Source: Inquilinus ginsengisoli_A
Lineage (GTDB): Bacteria > Pseudomonadota > Alphaproteobacteria > DSM-16000 > Inquilinaceae
Direction of reading: 5' to 3'
Length of the DNA stretch: 64,000 bases
NCBI RefSeq assembly: GCF_031453975.1
Contig: NZ_JAVDPW010000008.1
Span: forward strand, 124,001-188,000
The translations under genes and the position numbers were made by a program. Of the stretch, positions 34,231-41,605 are shown piece after piece. The notes under the pieces were generated by a model that saw nothing but the letters and a program-made list of their open reading frames with translations, had not been told where the DNA came from and searched no databases. Each line of letters opens with the position of its first letter. Positions within the stretch are counted from its first letter, which is position 1.

Positions 34231-34856
34231 GCCTCCTCCTCGCCCCGGGCGATGGCCACCGCACGGCGGGCGCGGGCGGTGATCGCCGCCCAGTCGCCCG
34301 CTGCCATCTCCGACTTGCCGGCCAGCCAGGTGCCGCCGACCACCGCCACGTTCGGCAGGGCCAAGTAGGTGCGCAGGTTGGATTCGCGGACGCCGCCGGT
34401 CGGGCAGAAGCGCATGCCGCCGAACGGGCCGGCCAGGGCCGCCAGCGCCGACTGGCCGCCATAGATCTCGGCCGGGAAGAACTTCAGGACGCCATAGCCC
34501 AGATCCCGCGCGGCCATGATCTCCGACGGCGTCACCGCGCCGGGCAGGAAGGGATAGCCCTCCGCCGCGCGCGCCAGCTCCGGCGTCAGGCCCGGGCTGA
34601 CGCCGAACACGGCGCCGGCCTTGCGCGACGCCTCGAGGTCGGCCGGCGACAGCACCGTGCCGGCCCCGACCACGGCGCCGGGGACCTGCGCCATCGCGGC
34701 GATGACCTCGAGCGCCACCTTGGTGCGCAGCGTCACCTCCAGCACCGGCAGGCCGCCTTCGACCAGGGCACGGGCCAGCGGTATCGCCGCCTCCACCGTC
34801 TCGACGGTCAGCACGGGGATGATCGGGGCGCGGGCGATGATGGCGTCGATGGTCAT
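34227..34856 (-). CDS. eda: 2-dehydro-3-deoxy-phosphogluconate (KDPG) aldolase
   Basis: Cleaves KDPG (or the galacto epimer) to pyruvate and glyceraldehyde 3-phosphate, the last step of Entner-Doudoroff-type routes. The 209-residue class I aldolase has E40 and R44 in VLEVTLRT, the Schiff-base lysine K125 in LKFFPAE, and CPTGGV and VGGTWL phosphate-binding motifs. It follows the KDG kinase-like gene in the same direction, with a palindromic repeat in the 269-bp gap between them, and precedes the coupled GNAT gene. Confidence 0.95.
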   Translation of the reverse strand: MTIDAIIARAPIIPVLTVETVEAAIPLARALVEGGLPVLEVTLRTKVALEVIAAMAQVPGAVVGAGTVLSPADLEASRKAGAVFGVSPGLTPELARAAEGYPFLPGAVTPSEIMAARDLGYGVLKFFPAEIYGGQSALAALAGPFGGMRFCPTGGVRESNLRTYLALPNVAVVGGTWLAGKSEMAAGDWAAITARARRAVAIARGEEEA

Positions 34857-35010
34857 GGCGGATCTCGGGTCAATCAGCGGGTCATTCGGTTGCGCCGCAC
34901 CTTAGCAAATTGCAGCGCCCGGAGGAGAGTCATCCGCCCGGAGCGGCGATGAAACGCGGTCGCGTGGCCTTTCCGGCTTGCTGGACCATTTCACCACACC
35001 CATTCCCGGT

Positions 35011-35098
35011 CGTCATTGCGAGGAGGCGAAGCCGACGAAGCAATCCATGGCGCCGGTTCGAGCCGCCCGATGATTGCTTCGCTGCGCTCGCAATGACG
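35011..35098. repeat. Palindromic repeat, GTCATTGCGAG family
   Basis: Arms CGTCATTGCGAG (35011-35022) and CTCGCAATGACG (35087-35098), with inner arms CGAAGCAATC (35036-35045) and GATTGCTTCG (35072-35081). The remainder of the 34857-35125 gap contains no gene. Similar elements are widely scattered in proteobacterial genomes. Confidence 0.8.
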
Positions 35099-35125
35099 GT
35101 GTTGGGAATTCCGAAAACGATCTCG

Positions 35126-36052
35126 TCAGGCCACGGGGCCGCCGGCGAAATCCGGCATGGCGTCGCGCGGCACGATGGCGCCGCGATGGCCGATCACCAC
35201 GGCGGCCAGGCGGTGGCCGCGCCCCGCCGCCGCCGCCGGGTCCAGCCCGGCGAAGCGGCCGGCGAGGTAGCCGGCGTTGAAGCTGTCGCCCGCGGCGGTG
35301 GTGTCGACCGGGGTCACCCGCACCGGCACCGGCACCGTCGTCTCCGCCCCGTCCGCGGCGATGTGGCAGCCTTCGGCCCCGCTCTTCACCACGATCTCGC
35401 CGACGCCCCAGCCGCGCAGCCGGGCGATGGTGGCCTGCGGGTCGGCGTCGCCGAACAGCGCCTGTTCGTCGTCGAAGGTCGGCAGGGCGTGGGTCGCCAG
35501 CCGCAGGAAGCGTTCGAACACCGCCTGCGCCCGGGCCTTGTCGGGCCAGCCGCGCGGCCGGTAGTTGCCGTCGAAGGCGATGCGGGCGCCCTTCGCCTTG
35601 GCAGCTGCCAAGGCGGCATGGAAGGCGTCGCGGCCGCGGTCGCTGTACAGCGACAGGGTGATGCCGGAGAAGTAGATCAGGTCGTAGCCCAGCAGCCGCT
35701 CGACCAGCCCGTCCGACCCCGGCAGCTCGAACAGCTCGCGCGCCGGCGCCCGGTCGCGCCAGTAGTGGAAGCTGCGCTCGCCCCGGTCGTCGGTGCGGAT
35801 CATGTAGAGGCCGGGCACCCGGCCGGGCAGGCGCGGCACCAGCCCGGTCCCCACCCCTTCCGCCTGCCAGCGCGCCAGCATCTCATCGCTGTAGGGGTCG
35901 TCGCCCAGCGCGGTGGCGTAGTCGACCGCGACGCCCTGGCGGGCGAGATAGACCGCGGTGTTCAGCGTGTCGCCGCCGCTGGCGAGCTGGGCATCGCCGC
36001 CGGACTTCACCGCAATCTCGATCATGCACTCGCCGATCGACGCTACACGCAT
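35126..36052 (-). CDS. kdgK: PfkB family sugar kinase, probable 2-dehydro-3-deoxygluconate kinase
   Basis: Phosphorylates 2-keto-3-deoxygluconate (KDG) to KDPG, the substrate of the adjacent aldolase. The 308-residue ribokinase-fold protein has the N-terminal GECMIEI and GGDTLNTAVYLAR sugar-binding blocks, RSFHYWRDRAPAREL (typical of KDG kinases), and the C-terminal VDTTAAGDSFNAGYLAG with the catalytic Asp. Position with eda supports the KDG assignment over other sugars. It lies 36 bp after the aldo/keto reductase gene. Confidence 0.88.
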   Translation of the reverse strand: MRVASIGECMIEIAVKSGGDAQLASGGDTLNTAVYLARQGVAVDYATALGDDPYSDEMLARWQAEGVGTGLVPRLPGRVPGLYMIRTDDRGERSFHYWRDRAPARELFELPGSDGLVERLLGYDLIYFSGITLSLYSDRGRDAFHAALAAAKAKGARIAFDGNYRPRGWPDKARAQAVFERFLRLATHALPTFDDEQALFGDADPQATIARLRGWGVGEIVVKSGAEGCHIAADGAETTVPVPVRVTPVDTTAAGDSFNAGYLAGRFAGLDPAAAAGRGHRLAAVVIGHRGAIVPRDAMPDFAGGPVA

Positions 36053-36088
36053 GGCAACACGCCCTTCCCCAGCTTACCGCCGGTCCAT

Positions 36089-37108
36089 TCAGGGTGTCGG
36101 CGCGTCGGTGCGAATCAAGGTTTCCGATTTCAGATCCGACCACAGGCCGGCGGGGATCGGGTAGCGGAAATTCTCGACGTTGCGCACCACCTGGTCGGGC
36201 GACAGCGCCCCGGGGATGACCGAGGCCACGATCGGATGGCCCAGCGGGAACTGCAGCGCCGCCGCGGCCAGCGGCACGCCATGCGCGGCACAGACCCGCT
36301 CGATCCGGCGGCAGCGCTCCAGCTCCTCCGCCGTCGCGTCGCGGTAATTGTACTTGGCGCCGGCGACCGGCCCGGTGGCGAGCAGGCCGGAGGCGAAGAC
36401 GCCGCCGATGACGATGCCGGCGCCATGGCGCTGGCACATCGGGAACTCCTCGGCCAGCGGCGCCTGCTCCATCAGCGTGTAGGGCATCGCCACCAGGAAG
36501 GCGTCGAGATCGGCGGCGTCGAGCAGCCGCGGGATCATGCCGTTGACGTTGATGCCGGCGCCGACCGCGCCGATCACGCCGGACGACTTCAGCTGCTCCA
36601 GCGCCCTCCAGCCCGATGACGACAGCTGGTCGAGATGGGCCCGCACCCGGCCCTCGGTGGCGTGGTGCGGCAGGTCGAGGTCATGGATCAGCAGCAGGTC
36701 GATCCGCGGCAGGGTCAGCCGCATCCAGATCTGCTCCATCGCCCGCATGATGCCGTCATAGCCGTAGTCGAAGACGACGTCGAAGGGCAGCCCGCCGGCC
36801 CATTTGTCGGAATGGTAGCTCTCCGGATGCGGCGAGGGCCGCAGCCAGCGCCCGACCTTGGTCGAGACCCTGAACTCGCCGCGCTTCTGGCCGTGCAGGA
36901 AGCTGCCCAGCCGGTGCTCGGCCAGGCCGAGCCCGTACCAGGGGGCGGTGTCGAAATAGCGGATGCCGGCATCCCAGGCCGCCTGCAGCGTGGCCTGGGC
37001 CTGGGGTTCCGGCACCTTGACGAAGAGTTCGCCGAGCGCCGCCGAGCCGAAGCCGAGCGTGGTCACGGCGACATCGGTCCGGCCCAGGCGGCGGGTCTCG
37101 AACGGCAT
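36089..37108 (-). CDS. Aldo/keto reductase, probable aldose 1-dehydrogenase
   Basis: A 339-residue TIM-barrel NAD(P)-dependent oxidoreductase with the catalytic tetrad D53, Y58, K84 and H142. The FDTAPWYGLGLAEHRLG start and length are those of the D-threo-aldose 1-dehydrogenase/L-fucose dehydrogenase subgroup, which oxidises aldoses to lactones. In this cluster it could start the breakdown of a sugar whose acid is then dehydrated, phosphorylated (KdgK) and cleaved (Eda). The dehydratase is not in the window. It lies 30 bp after the binding-protein gene. Confidence 0.87.
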   Translation of the reverse strand: MPFETRRLGRTDVAVTTLGFGSAALGELFVKVPEPQAQATLQAAWDAGIRYFDTAPWYGLGLAEHRLGSFLHGQKRGEFRVSTKVGRWLRPSPHPESYHSDKWAGGLPFDVVFDYGYDGIMRAMEQIWMRLTLPRIDLLLIHDLDLPHHATEGRVRAHLDQLSSSGWRALEQLKSSGVIGAVGAGINVNGMIPRLLDAADLDAFLVAMPYTLMEQAPLAEEFPMCQRHGAGIVIGGVFASGLLATGPVAGAKYNYRDATAEELERCRRIERVCAAHGVPLAAAALQFPLGHPIVASVIPGALSPDQVVRNVENFRYPIPAGLWSDLKSETLIRTDAPTP

Positions 37109-37138
37109 CGGCGAACTCTCCCTGTCAGTCCTCGGAGG

Positions 37139-38131
37139 TCACTGTTGGTCGGCGCCGGAGGCCTTGACGATCGGCGCCCATTTCGCGAGTTCGAGCACCA
37201 CATGCTTGGCCAGCTCGTCGGCGGAGGAGCCGACCACGGTGGCGCTGAGATCGGCCAGGCGCGGCTGCAGGCCTGGGTCCTTAACCGCCTTGACCGCCGC
37301 GGCGTTCAGCCGGTCGACCACCGCCTGGGGCGTGCCGGCCGGGGCGAACAGGGCGTTCCAGGTGTAGGTCTCGTAGCCCGGCACCCCCGCCTCCTCCATC
37401 GTCGGCAGGTCGGGGAAGCTGGGGGAGCGGGTCTTGGTGGTGACCGCCAGGGCCCGCAGCGTGCCCGCCTTGATGAACTGGGTCGAGGACGGCAGGTTGT
37501 CGAACATGATCGGCACCTGGCCCGCCACCACATCGTTCAGCGCCGGCCCGGCGCCGCGATAGGGCACATGCACCATGTCGACGCCGGCCAGGGCCTTGAA
37601 CAGCTCGCCCGACAGATGCAGCGGGGTGCCGATGCCGGAGGAGGCGTAGCTGTATTCGCCCGGCTTGGATTTCAGCAGCGCGATCAGCTCCTGCACCGAC
37701 TTGACCGGCAGCTCGGGGTTGACCTCGAGCACGTTGGGCACCAGCACCAGCAGCGAGATCGGCGCGAAGCTCTTCACCGGATCATAAGGCATGTCCTTCA
37801 TGATCGCGGGGTTCAGCGCGTGGGTCGCGATGGTGCCCATCAGGATGGTGTAGCCGTCGGGATCGGAGGTCGCGACGGCGGCGGCGCCGATGTTGCCGCC
37901 CGCCCCGGCCTTGTTCTCGACGATCACGGTCTGGCCGAGATCCTCGGTCATCTTCTCGGCGATGATGCGGGCCACCAAGTCGGTCGACCCGCCGGCGGCG
38001 AACGGCACCACCATGGTGATCGGCCGCGACGGATAGTCGGCGGCCGACGCCGTCCCGGCCGGAAGCGCGACGCAGGCCGCCAGCCCCGCCAGCAGGATGG
38101 TTCGTCGAATCAGGCCGTGCGGCATGGTCAT
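37139..38131 (-). CDS. Tripartite tricarboxylate transporter substrate-binding protein (TctC/Bug family)
   Basis: A 330-residue periplasmic protein: signal peptide (RRTILLAGLAACVALPAGTASA) followed by the Bug fold with YPSRPITMVVPFAAGGSTDLVARI, the ligand loop VENKAGAGGNIGA, and VPYRGAGPALNDVVAGQV. It captures carboxylated solutes; the family has wide specificity. No TctA/TctB membrane subunits are adjacent, so it must use ones encoded elsewhere or act as a sensor. A strong GAGGGGGGAA ribosome-binding site precedes the ATG. It lies in the sugar-acid operon between the FadR regulator and the aldo/keto reductase. Confidence 0.92.
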   Translation of the reverse strand: MTMPHGLIRRTILLAGLAACVALPAGTASAADYPSRPITMVVPFAAGGSTDLVARIIAEKMTEDLGQTVIVENKAGAGGNIGAAAVATSDPDGYTILMGTIATHALNPAIMKDMPYDPVKSFAPISLLVLVPNVLEVNPELPVKSVQELIALLKSKPGEYSYASSGIGTPLHLSGELFKALAGVDMVHVPYRGAGPALNDVVAGQVPIMFDNLPSSTQFIKAGTLRALAVTTKTRSPSFPDLPTMEEAGVPGYETYTWNALFAPAGTPQAVVDRLNAAAVKAVKDPGLQPRLADLSATVVGSSADELAKHVVLELAKWAPIVKASGADQQ

Positions 38132-38263
38132 GGTTCCCCCCTCTTTGATCCAATGGCTGGTGCGCGGTTCTTGTCGTTCGGACGCCGCGTCCTGGCGGCA
38201 GCGTCCGGTCCCGGCGATTGTCGCGGAGGATGGCGGCGCTGACAACCCGCGCCGCGGCCGCTA

Positions 38264-39037
38264 TCAGGCCGGCGCGTCGGCGGCGATCGCGACGGCCGGG
38301 CTGGCGGCTTCGAGCTCGCGGGCGCTCTGGTTCATGATGAACTGCATCGCCTTGCGCGCCGCCTTGGCGTCACCCGCCGCGATGCCCTCATAGACCGCGC
38401 GGTGGTCGCCCACCGCCAGCGGGAAGGCCCGGTTGTGCCGCGCCTGGGCCTGGAAGCTCATGGTCAGCAGCGGCCCGAGGATGGTGCTGAGCCGGTCGAT
38501 CAGGACGTTGCGGCTGGCGGCGAACACGGCGAGGTGGAAGCGGACATCGGCGCTGTAGAAGGCGCGCGGGTCCTCGCCCGCCTTCTCCATCTCGTCCAGC
38601 GCCTCCAGGATCACGGCGCGGTCCTCGGGCTGCGACCGGCGGGCCGCCAGCTCCGCCGCCGCCGGCTCGATCGCCCAGCGCAGCTCGACCAGGTCGCGGC
38701 GGAAGCTCGGGATCAGCGCCTCGGGCGAATGCCAGCCGAGGATGTCGGGGTCCAGCAGGTTCCAGGATTCACGCGGCCGCACCCGGGTGCCGGAGCGGCG
38801 GCGCGGTTCCACCAGCCCCTTGGCCGCCAGCACCTTCACCGCCTCGCGGATCGCCGAACGGCTGGCCCCGTAGGTCTCGGCCAGCTCGCCTTCGCTGGGC
38901 AGCGTATCACCCGGCGGGATCTTGCCGGAGACGATCCGGGCTCCGATGTCGTGGACGACGCGGCCATGCAGGCCGGCGGAGGGGTATCCGTTTTTCTTCA
39001 TGCCGCGGTCGTCGACCTTCTTTGGATCCTGGGCCAT
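38264..39037 (-). CDS. FadR-subfamily GntR transcriptional regulator
   Basis: A 257-residue regulator with a GntR winged helix (about 25-85, GDTLPSEGELAETYGASRSAIREAVKVLAAKGLVE) and an all-helical FCD effector domain (RRDLVELRWAIEPAAAELAA...RFHLAVFAASRN). FCD regulators of this type respond to sugar acids or other carboxylates. It heads the leftward operon with the binding protein, aldo/keto reductase and KDG kinase, and probably controls it and the SDR/hydratase divergent pair. It begins 49 bp after the SDR stop, behind a terminator. Confidence 0.92.
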   Translation of the reverse strand: MAQDPKKVDDRGMKKNGYPSAGLHGRVVHDIGARIVSGKIPPGDTLPSEGELAETYGASRSAIREAVKVLAAKGLVEPRRRSGTRVRPRESWNLLDPDILGWHSPEALIPSFRRDLVELRWAIEPAAAELAARRSQPEDRAVILEALDEMEKAGEDPRAFYSADVRFHLAVFAASRNVLIDRLSTILGPLLTMSFQAQARHNRAFPLAVGDHRAVYEGIAAGDAKAARKAMQFIMNQSARELEAASPAVAIAADAPA

Positions 39038-39072
39038 TGTCGCCGTTTTCTCCCGCGTTGCAATGATTTGAC

Positions 39073-39097
39073 AAAAAAAGGGGGTGTCAGCGCCCCC
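39073..39097 (-). terminator. Terminator overlapping the SDR stop codon
   Basis: On the minus strand GGGGG, made by the last glycine codons of the SDR gene, pairs with CCCCC across an 8-nt loop that contains the TGA stop (39089-39087), followed by seven T residues (39079-39073). It separates SDR transcription from the FadR-type regulator gene. Confidence 0.65.
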
Positions 39098-39839
39098 CCG
39101 ACACGTCGATGGTGGTCGCGGTCATGTAGGAGGCGGCGTCGGACAGCAGGAACAGCGCCGCCTCGGCGATCTCCTCCGGCCGGCCGATGCGGCCGAGCGG
39201 GATGGTCGGCGCGATCACGCCCAGCACCGACTTGCCGCCGTCATGGCCGTCATTGATGTCGGTGTCGGTCAGGCCCGGGCGCAGCCCGACGACGCGGATG
39301 CCGTCGGCCGCCACCTCACGCGCCAGGCCGGTGGTCAGGGAGTCGATGGCGCCCTTGGACGAGGCGTAGGCCACCTCCCCCGCCAGCCCGCCATGGCGCG
39401 CCGCGACCGAGGAGATGTTGATGATCACCCCGCCCGGGCCGCCCCGGCGCCGCGACATCCGCCGGATCGCCTCGCGGCTGCAGTGGAACACGCCGAAGAC
39501 GTTGGTGGCGTAGAGCGCAACCAGGGCCTGCGGGTCGTCCAGCGCCTCGACCCGAGCCACCGGGCCGATGATTCCGGCGTTGTTGACCAGCGACGTGACC
39601 GGCCCCAGCACCTGGTCGATCTCGGCGAACATGGCGGTGACCGCGGCGCTGTCGCCGATGTCGGCGGCGAAGGCGGCCGCCTCGCCGCCCGCCGCCGCGA
39701 TCTCCGCCACCAGCGCTTCGGCCGGCGCGCGCGACCGGCTGTAGTTGACCGCGACGCGCCAGCCGCGGGCGGCGCCCAGCCGGGCGATCGCGGCGCCGAT
39801 GCCGCGCCCCGCGCCGGTGACGAGCAGCACTCCTGCCAT
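39087..39839 (-). CDS. Short-chain dehydrogenase/reductase
   Basis: A 250-residue classical SDR: cofactor loop TGAGRGIG at 8-15, NNAG near 86-89, catalytic Ser in NISSVAARHGG and YASSK (Tyr and Lys). The end MTATTIDVSGGR is standard. The nearest functional classes are glucose/sugar 1-dehydrogenase-like and 3-oxoacyl reductase-like; substrate is not determined. It is divergent from the hydratase gene with only 39 bp between starts, so they share control. Probably part of the sugar-acid locus. Confidence 0.9.
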   Translation of the reverse strand: MAGVLLVTGAGRGIGAAIARLGAARGWRVAVNYSRSRAPAEALVAEIAAAGGEAAAFAADIGDSAAVTAMFAEIDQVLGPVTSLVNNAGIIGPVARVEALDDPQALVALYATNVFGVFHCSREAIRRMSRRRGGPGGVIINISSVAARHGGLAGEVAYASSKGAIDSLTTGLAREVAADGIRVVGLRPGLTDTDINDGHDGGKSVLGVIAPTIPLGRIGRPEEIAEAALFLLSDAASYMTATTIDVSGGR

Positions 39840-39878
39840 GGCGTCCTCCTCTTGTCCGACGAATGAAGGTAGCAGAGG

Positions 39879-40685
39879 ATGAGGGTCCTACCAATGGAGT
39901 GTGATGTGGCCACCCCGCCGAATGCGGCCGATCTCCTGGCCGCCAACCGCCTGCGGCCCGGCGCCTTCGCCGGCCTGCCGCAGGGCCTGCGCCCGGCCGA
40001 CGCCGCCGCCGGCCGCCGCCTGCAGGATGCGGTGCACCAGCGCCTGTCCGCCGCCGGGCTGGGGCCGCGGGTCGGCTGGAAGATCGGCTGCACCACCCCG
40101 GTGATGCAGCGCTTCCTCGGCATCCCCGAACCCTGCGAGGGCGGCATCTTCCAGGCCAATGTCCAGCCGAGCCCCGGGCGCTTTGCGGCAGCGGCGCATC
40201 ACCGCCTCGGGGTGGAGTGCGAGATCGCGGTGCGGATCGGCCGTGACCTGCCGCCCGGCCCCCATGACCGCGCCAGCGTGGCGGCGGTGGTGGAGGCGGT
40301 GCTGCCGGCGATCGAGGTGGTGGACGACCGCTATGCCGATTTCGCCGCACTGGGCGCCCCGACCCTGCTGGCCGACGATTTCTTCCAGGCCGGCTGCGTG
40401 CTGGGCGCCCCGGTGGCGGATTGGCGCGGCCTGGACCTGGCCGCCCTGTCCGGCCGCATGCTGGTCGACGGCGTCGAGGTCGGGCGCGGCCATGGGCGGG
40501 ACGTGCTGGGCCATCCGCTGGCGGCACTGGCCTGGCTGGCCACCACGCTGGGCACCCGCGGCCGGGGCCTGATGGCAGGCGAGACCGTGCTGCTGGGCAG
40601 CCTGGTGCAGACCCAATGGATCGGGCCGGGCGCCCATGTGGCGATCGAGATCGAGGCGCTGGGCCGGGTCGAGATGACGGCCTGA
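39879..40685 (+). CDS. 2-keto-4-pentenoate hydratase family protein
   Basis: A 268-residue member of the MhpD/fumarylacetoacetase-related hydratase-decarboxylase family, with VGWKIGCTTPVMQRFLGI, the metal-binding VECEIAVRIGRDLP, and a central AIEVVDDRYADF. Relatives hydrate 2-oxopent-4-enoate in aromatic breakdown, or act on 2-keto-3-deoxy sugar acids. Its place divergent from the SDR in a sugar-acid locus suggests a keto-acid substrate, but this is inference. A second ATG at 39894 is preceded by GAGGG and may be the true start. Confidence 0.85.
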   Translation: MRVLPMECDVATPPNAADLLAANRLRPGAFAGLPQGLRPADAAAGRRLQDAVHQRLSAAGLGPRVGWKIGCTTPVMQRFLGIPEPCEGGIFQANVQPSPGRFAAAAHHRLGVECEIAVRIGRDLPPGPHDRASVAAVVEAVLPAIEVVDDRYADFAALGAPTLLADDFFQAGCVLGAPVADWRGLDLAALSGRMLVDGVEVGRGHGRDVLGHPLAALAWLATTLGTRGRGLMAGETVLLGSLVQTQWIGPGAHVAIEIEALGRVEMTA

Positions 40686-40764
40686 GCGTTCGCGCTGGAC
40701 TTTCCGTCCCGCCCGCCGTCGAGTCATGGAGGTGCCGAGACAGAACCAACGGGAGGCTGCCGCC

Positions 40765-41571
40765 ATGGAGGCCGATCGGATCTTCCAGGGACCCATCCCT
40801 GCCTTGTACGACCAGCATCTGGGACCGATGATCTTTGCGCCCTATGCCAGCGATCTGGCATCCCGGCTGACAGGCCTGCGGCGCGGCCGCGTGCTGGAGA
40901 CGGCCGCCGGAACCGGCATCGTCACGCGGGCGCTGCTCTCCGCCCTGCCGGATGAGGTTTCCATCGATGCGACGGACATCAATCAGGCGATGCTCGACCG
41001 GGCATCGGGCCTGATCTCGTCGCCACGGGTGACGTGGCGTCAGGCGGATGCCCAATCCCTGCCGTTCCCGGACGGGATGTTCGACGCCGTGGTGTGCCAG
41101 TTCGGCGCGATGTTCTTTCCCGACAAGGTCCAGGCGTTCTCCGAAGCGCATCGCGTCCTGAAGCCGGGGGGACGCTTCCTGCTCAACGTCTGGGACCGGA
41201 TCGAGGCCAACGAGTTCGCCGATGTGGTGGTGAGATCGGTCGCACGCCTGTTCCCCGACGACCCGCCGATGTTCCTGGCCCGCACGCCGCACGGCTTCCA
41301 CGACGTCGCGGCCCTGGAAGTCCAGCTGCGAGCCGCGGGGTTCGGGTCGGTGACATCAGACACGGTCACGCGGCAAAGCTCGGCGCCGGATGCGCTGTTC
41401 GCCGCCATCGGATACTGCCAGGGCTCGCCGATGCGGAAGGAGATCGAGGACCGCGCCGCCGGCCGGCTGGCGGAAGCGACCGAAGCCGCAGCCGCCGCGA
41501 TTGCCGCCCGCTTCGGCCCCGGCCCCGTCGTCGGGCAGATCCAGGCCCATGTGATCACCGCCGGGCGATGA
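40765..41571 (+). CDS. Class I SAM-dependent methyltransferase
   Basis: A 268-residue UbiE/Methyltransf_11-type enzyme: the SAM-binding motif I VLETAAGTGIVTRAL near residues 43-57, the acidic DATDINQAMLD loop, the DAQSLPFPDGMFDAVVCQFGAMFF motif, and LKPGGRFLLNVWD. The acceptor is unknown. The ATG at 40765 is chosen because GGGAGG sits 8 bp before it; an in-frame ATG at 40726 has no such site. It converges on the transketolase-like gene. Confidence 0.88.
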   Translation: MEADRIFQGPIPALYDQHLGPMIFAPYASDLASRLTGLRRGRVLETAAGTGIVTRALLSALPDEVSIDATDINQAMLDRASGLISSPRVTWRQADAQSLPFPDGMFDAVVCQFGAMFFPDKVQAFSEAHRVLKPGGRFLLNVWDRIEANEFADVVVRSVARLFPDDPPMFLARTPHGFHDVAALEVQLRAAGFGSVTSDTVTRQSSAPDALFAAIGYCQGSPMRKEIEDRAAGRLAEATEAAAAAIAARFGPGPVVGQIQAHVITAGR

Positions 41572-41605
41572 GATCCCGGCGGCTCAACCGTGATCCAGGC
41601 GCCCG

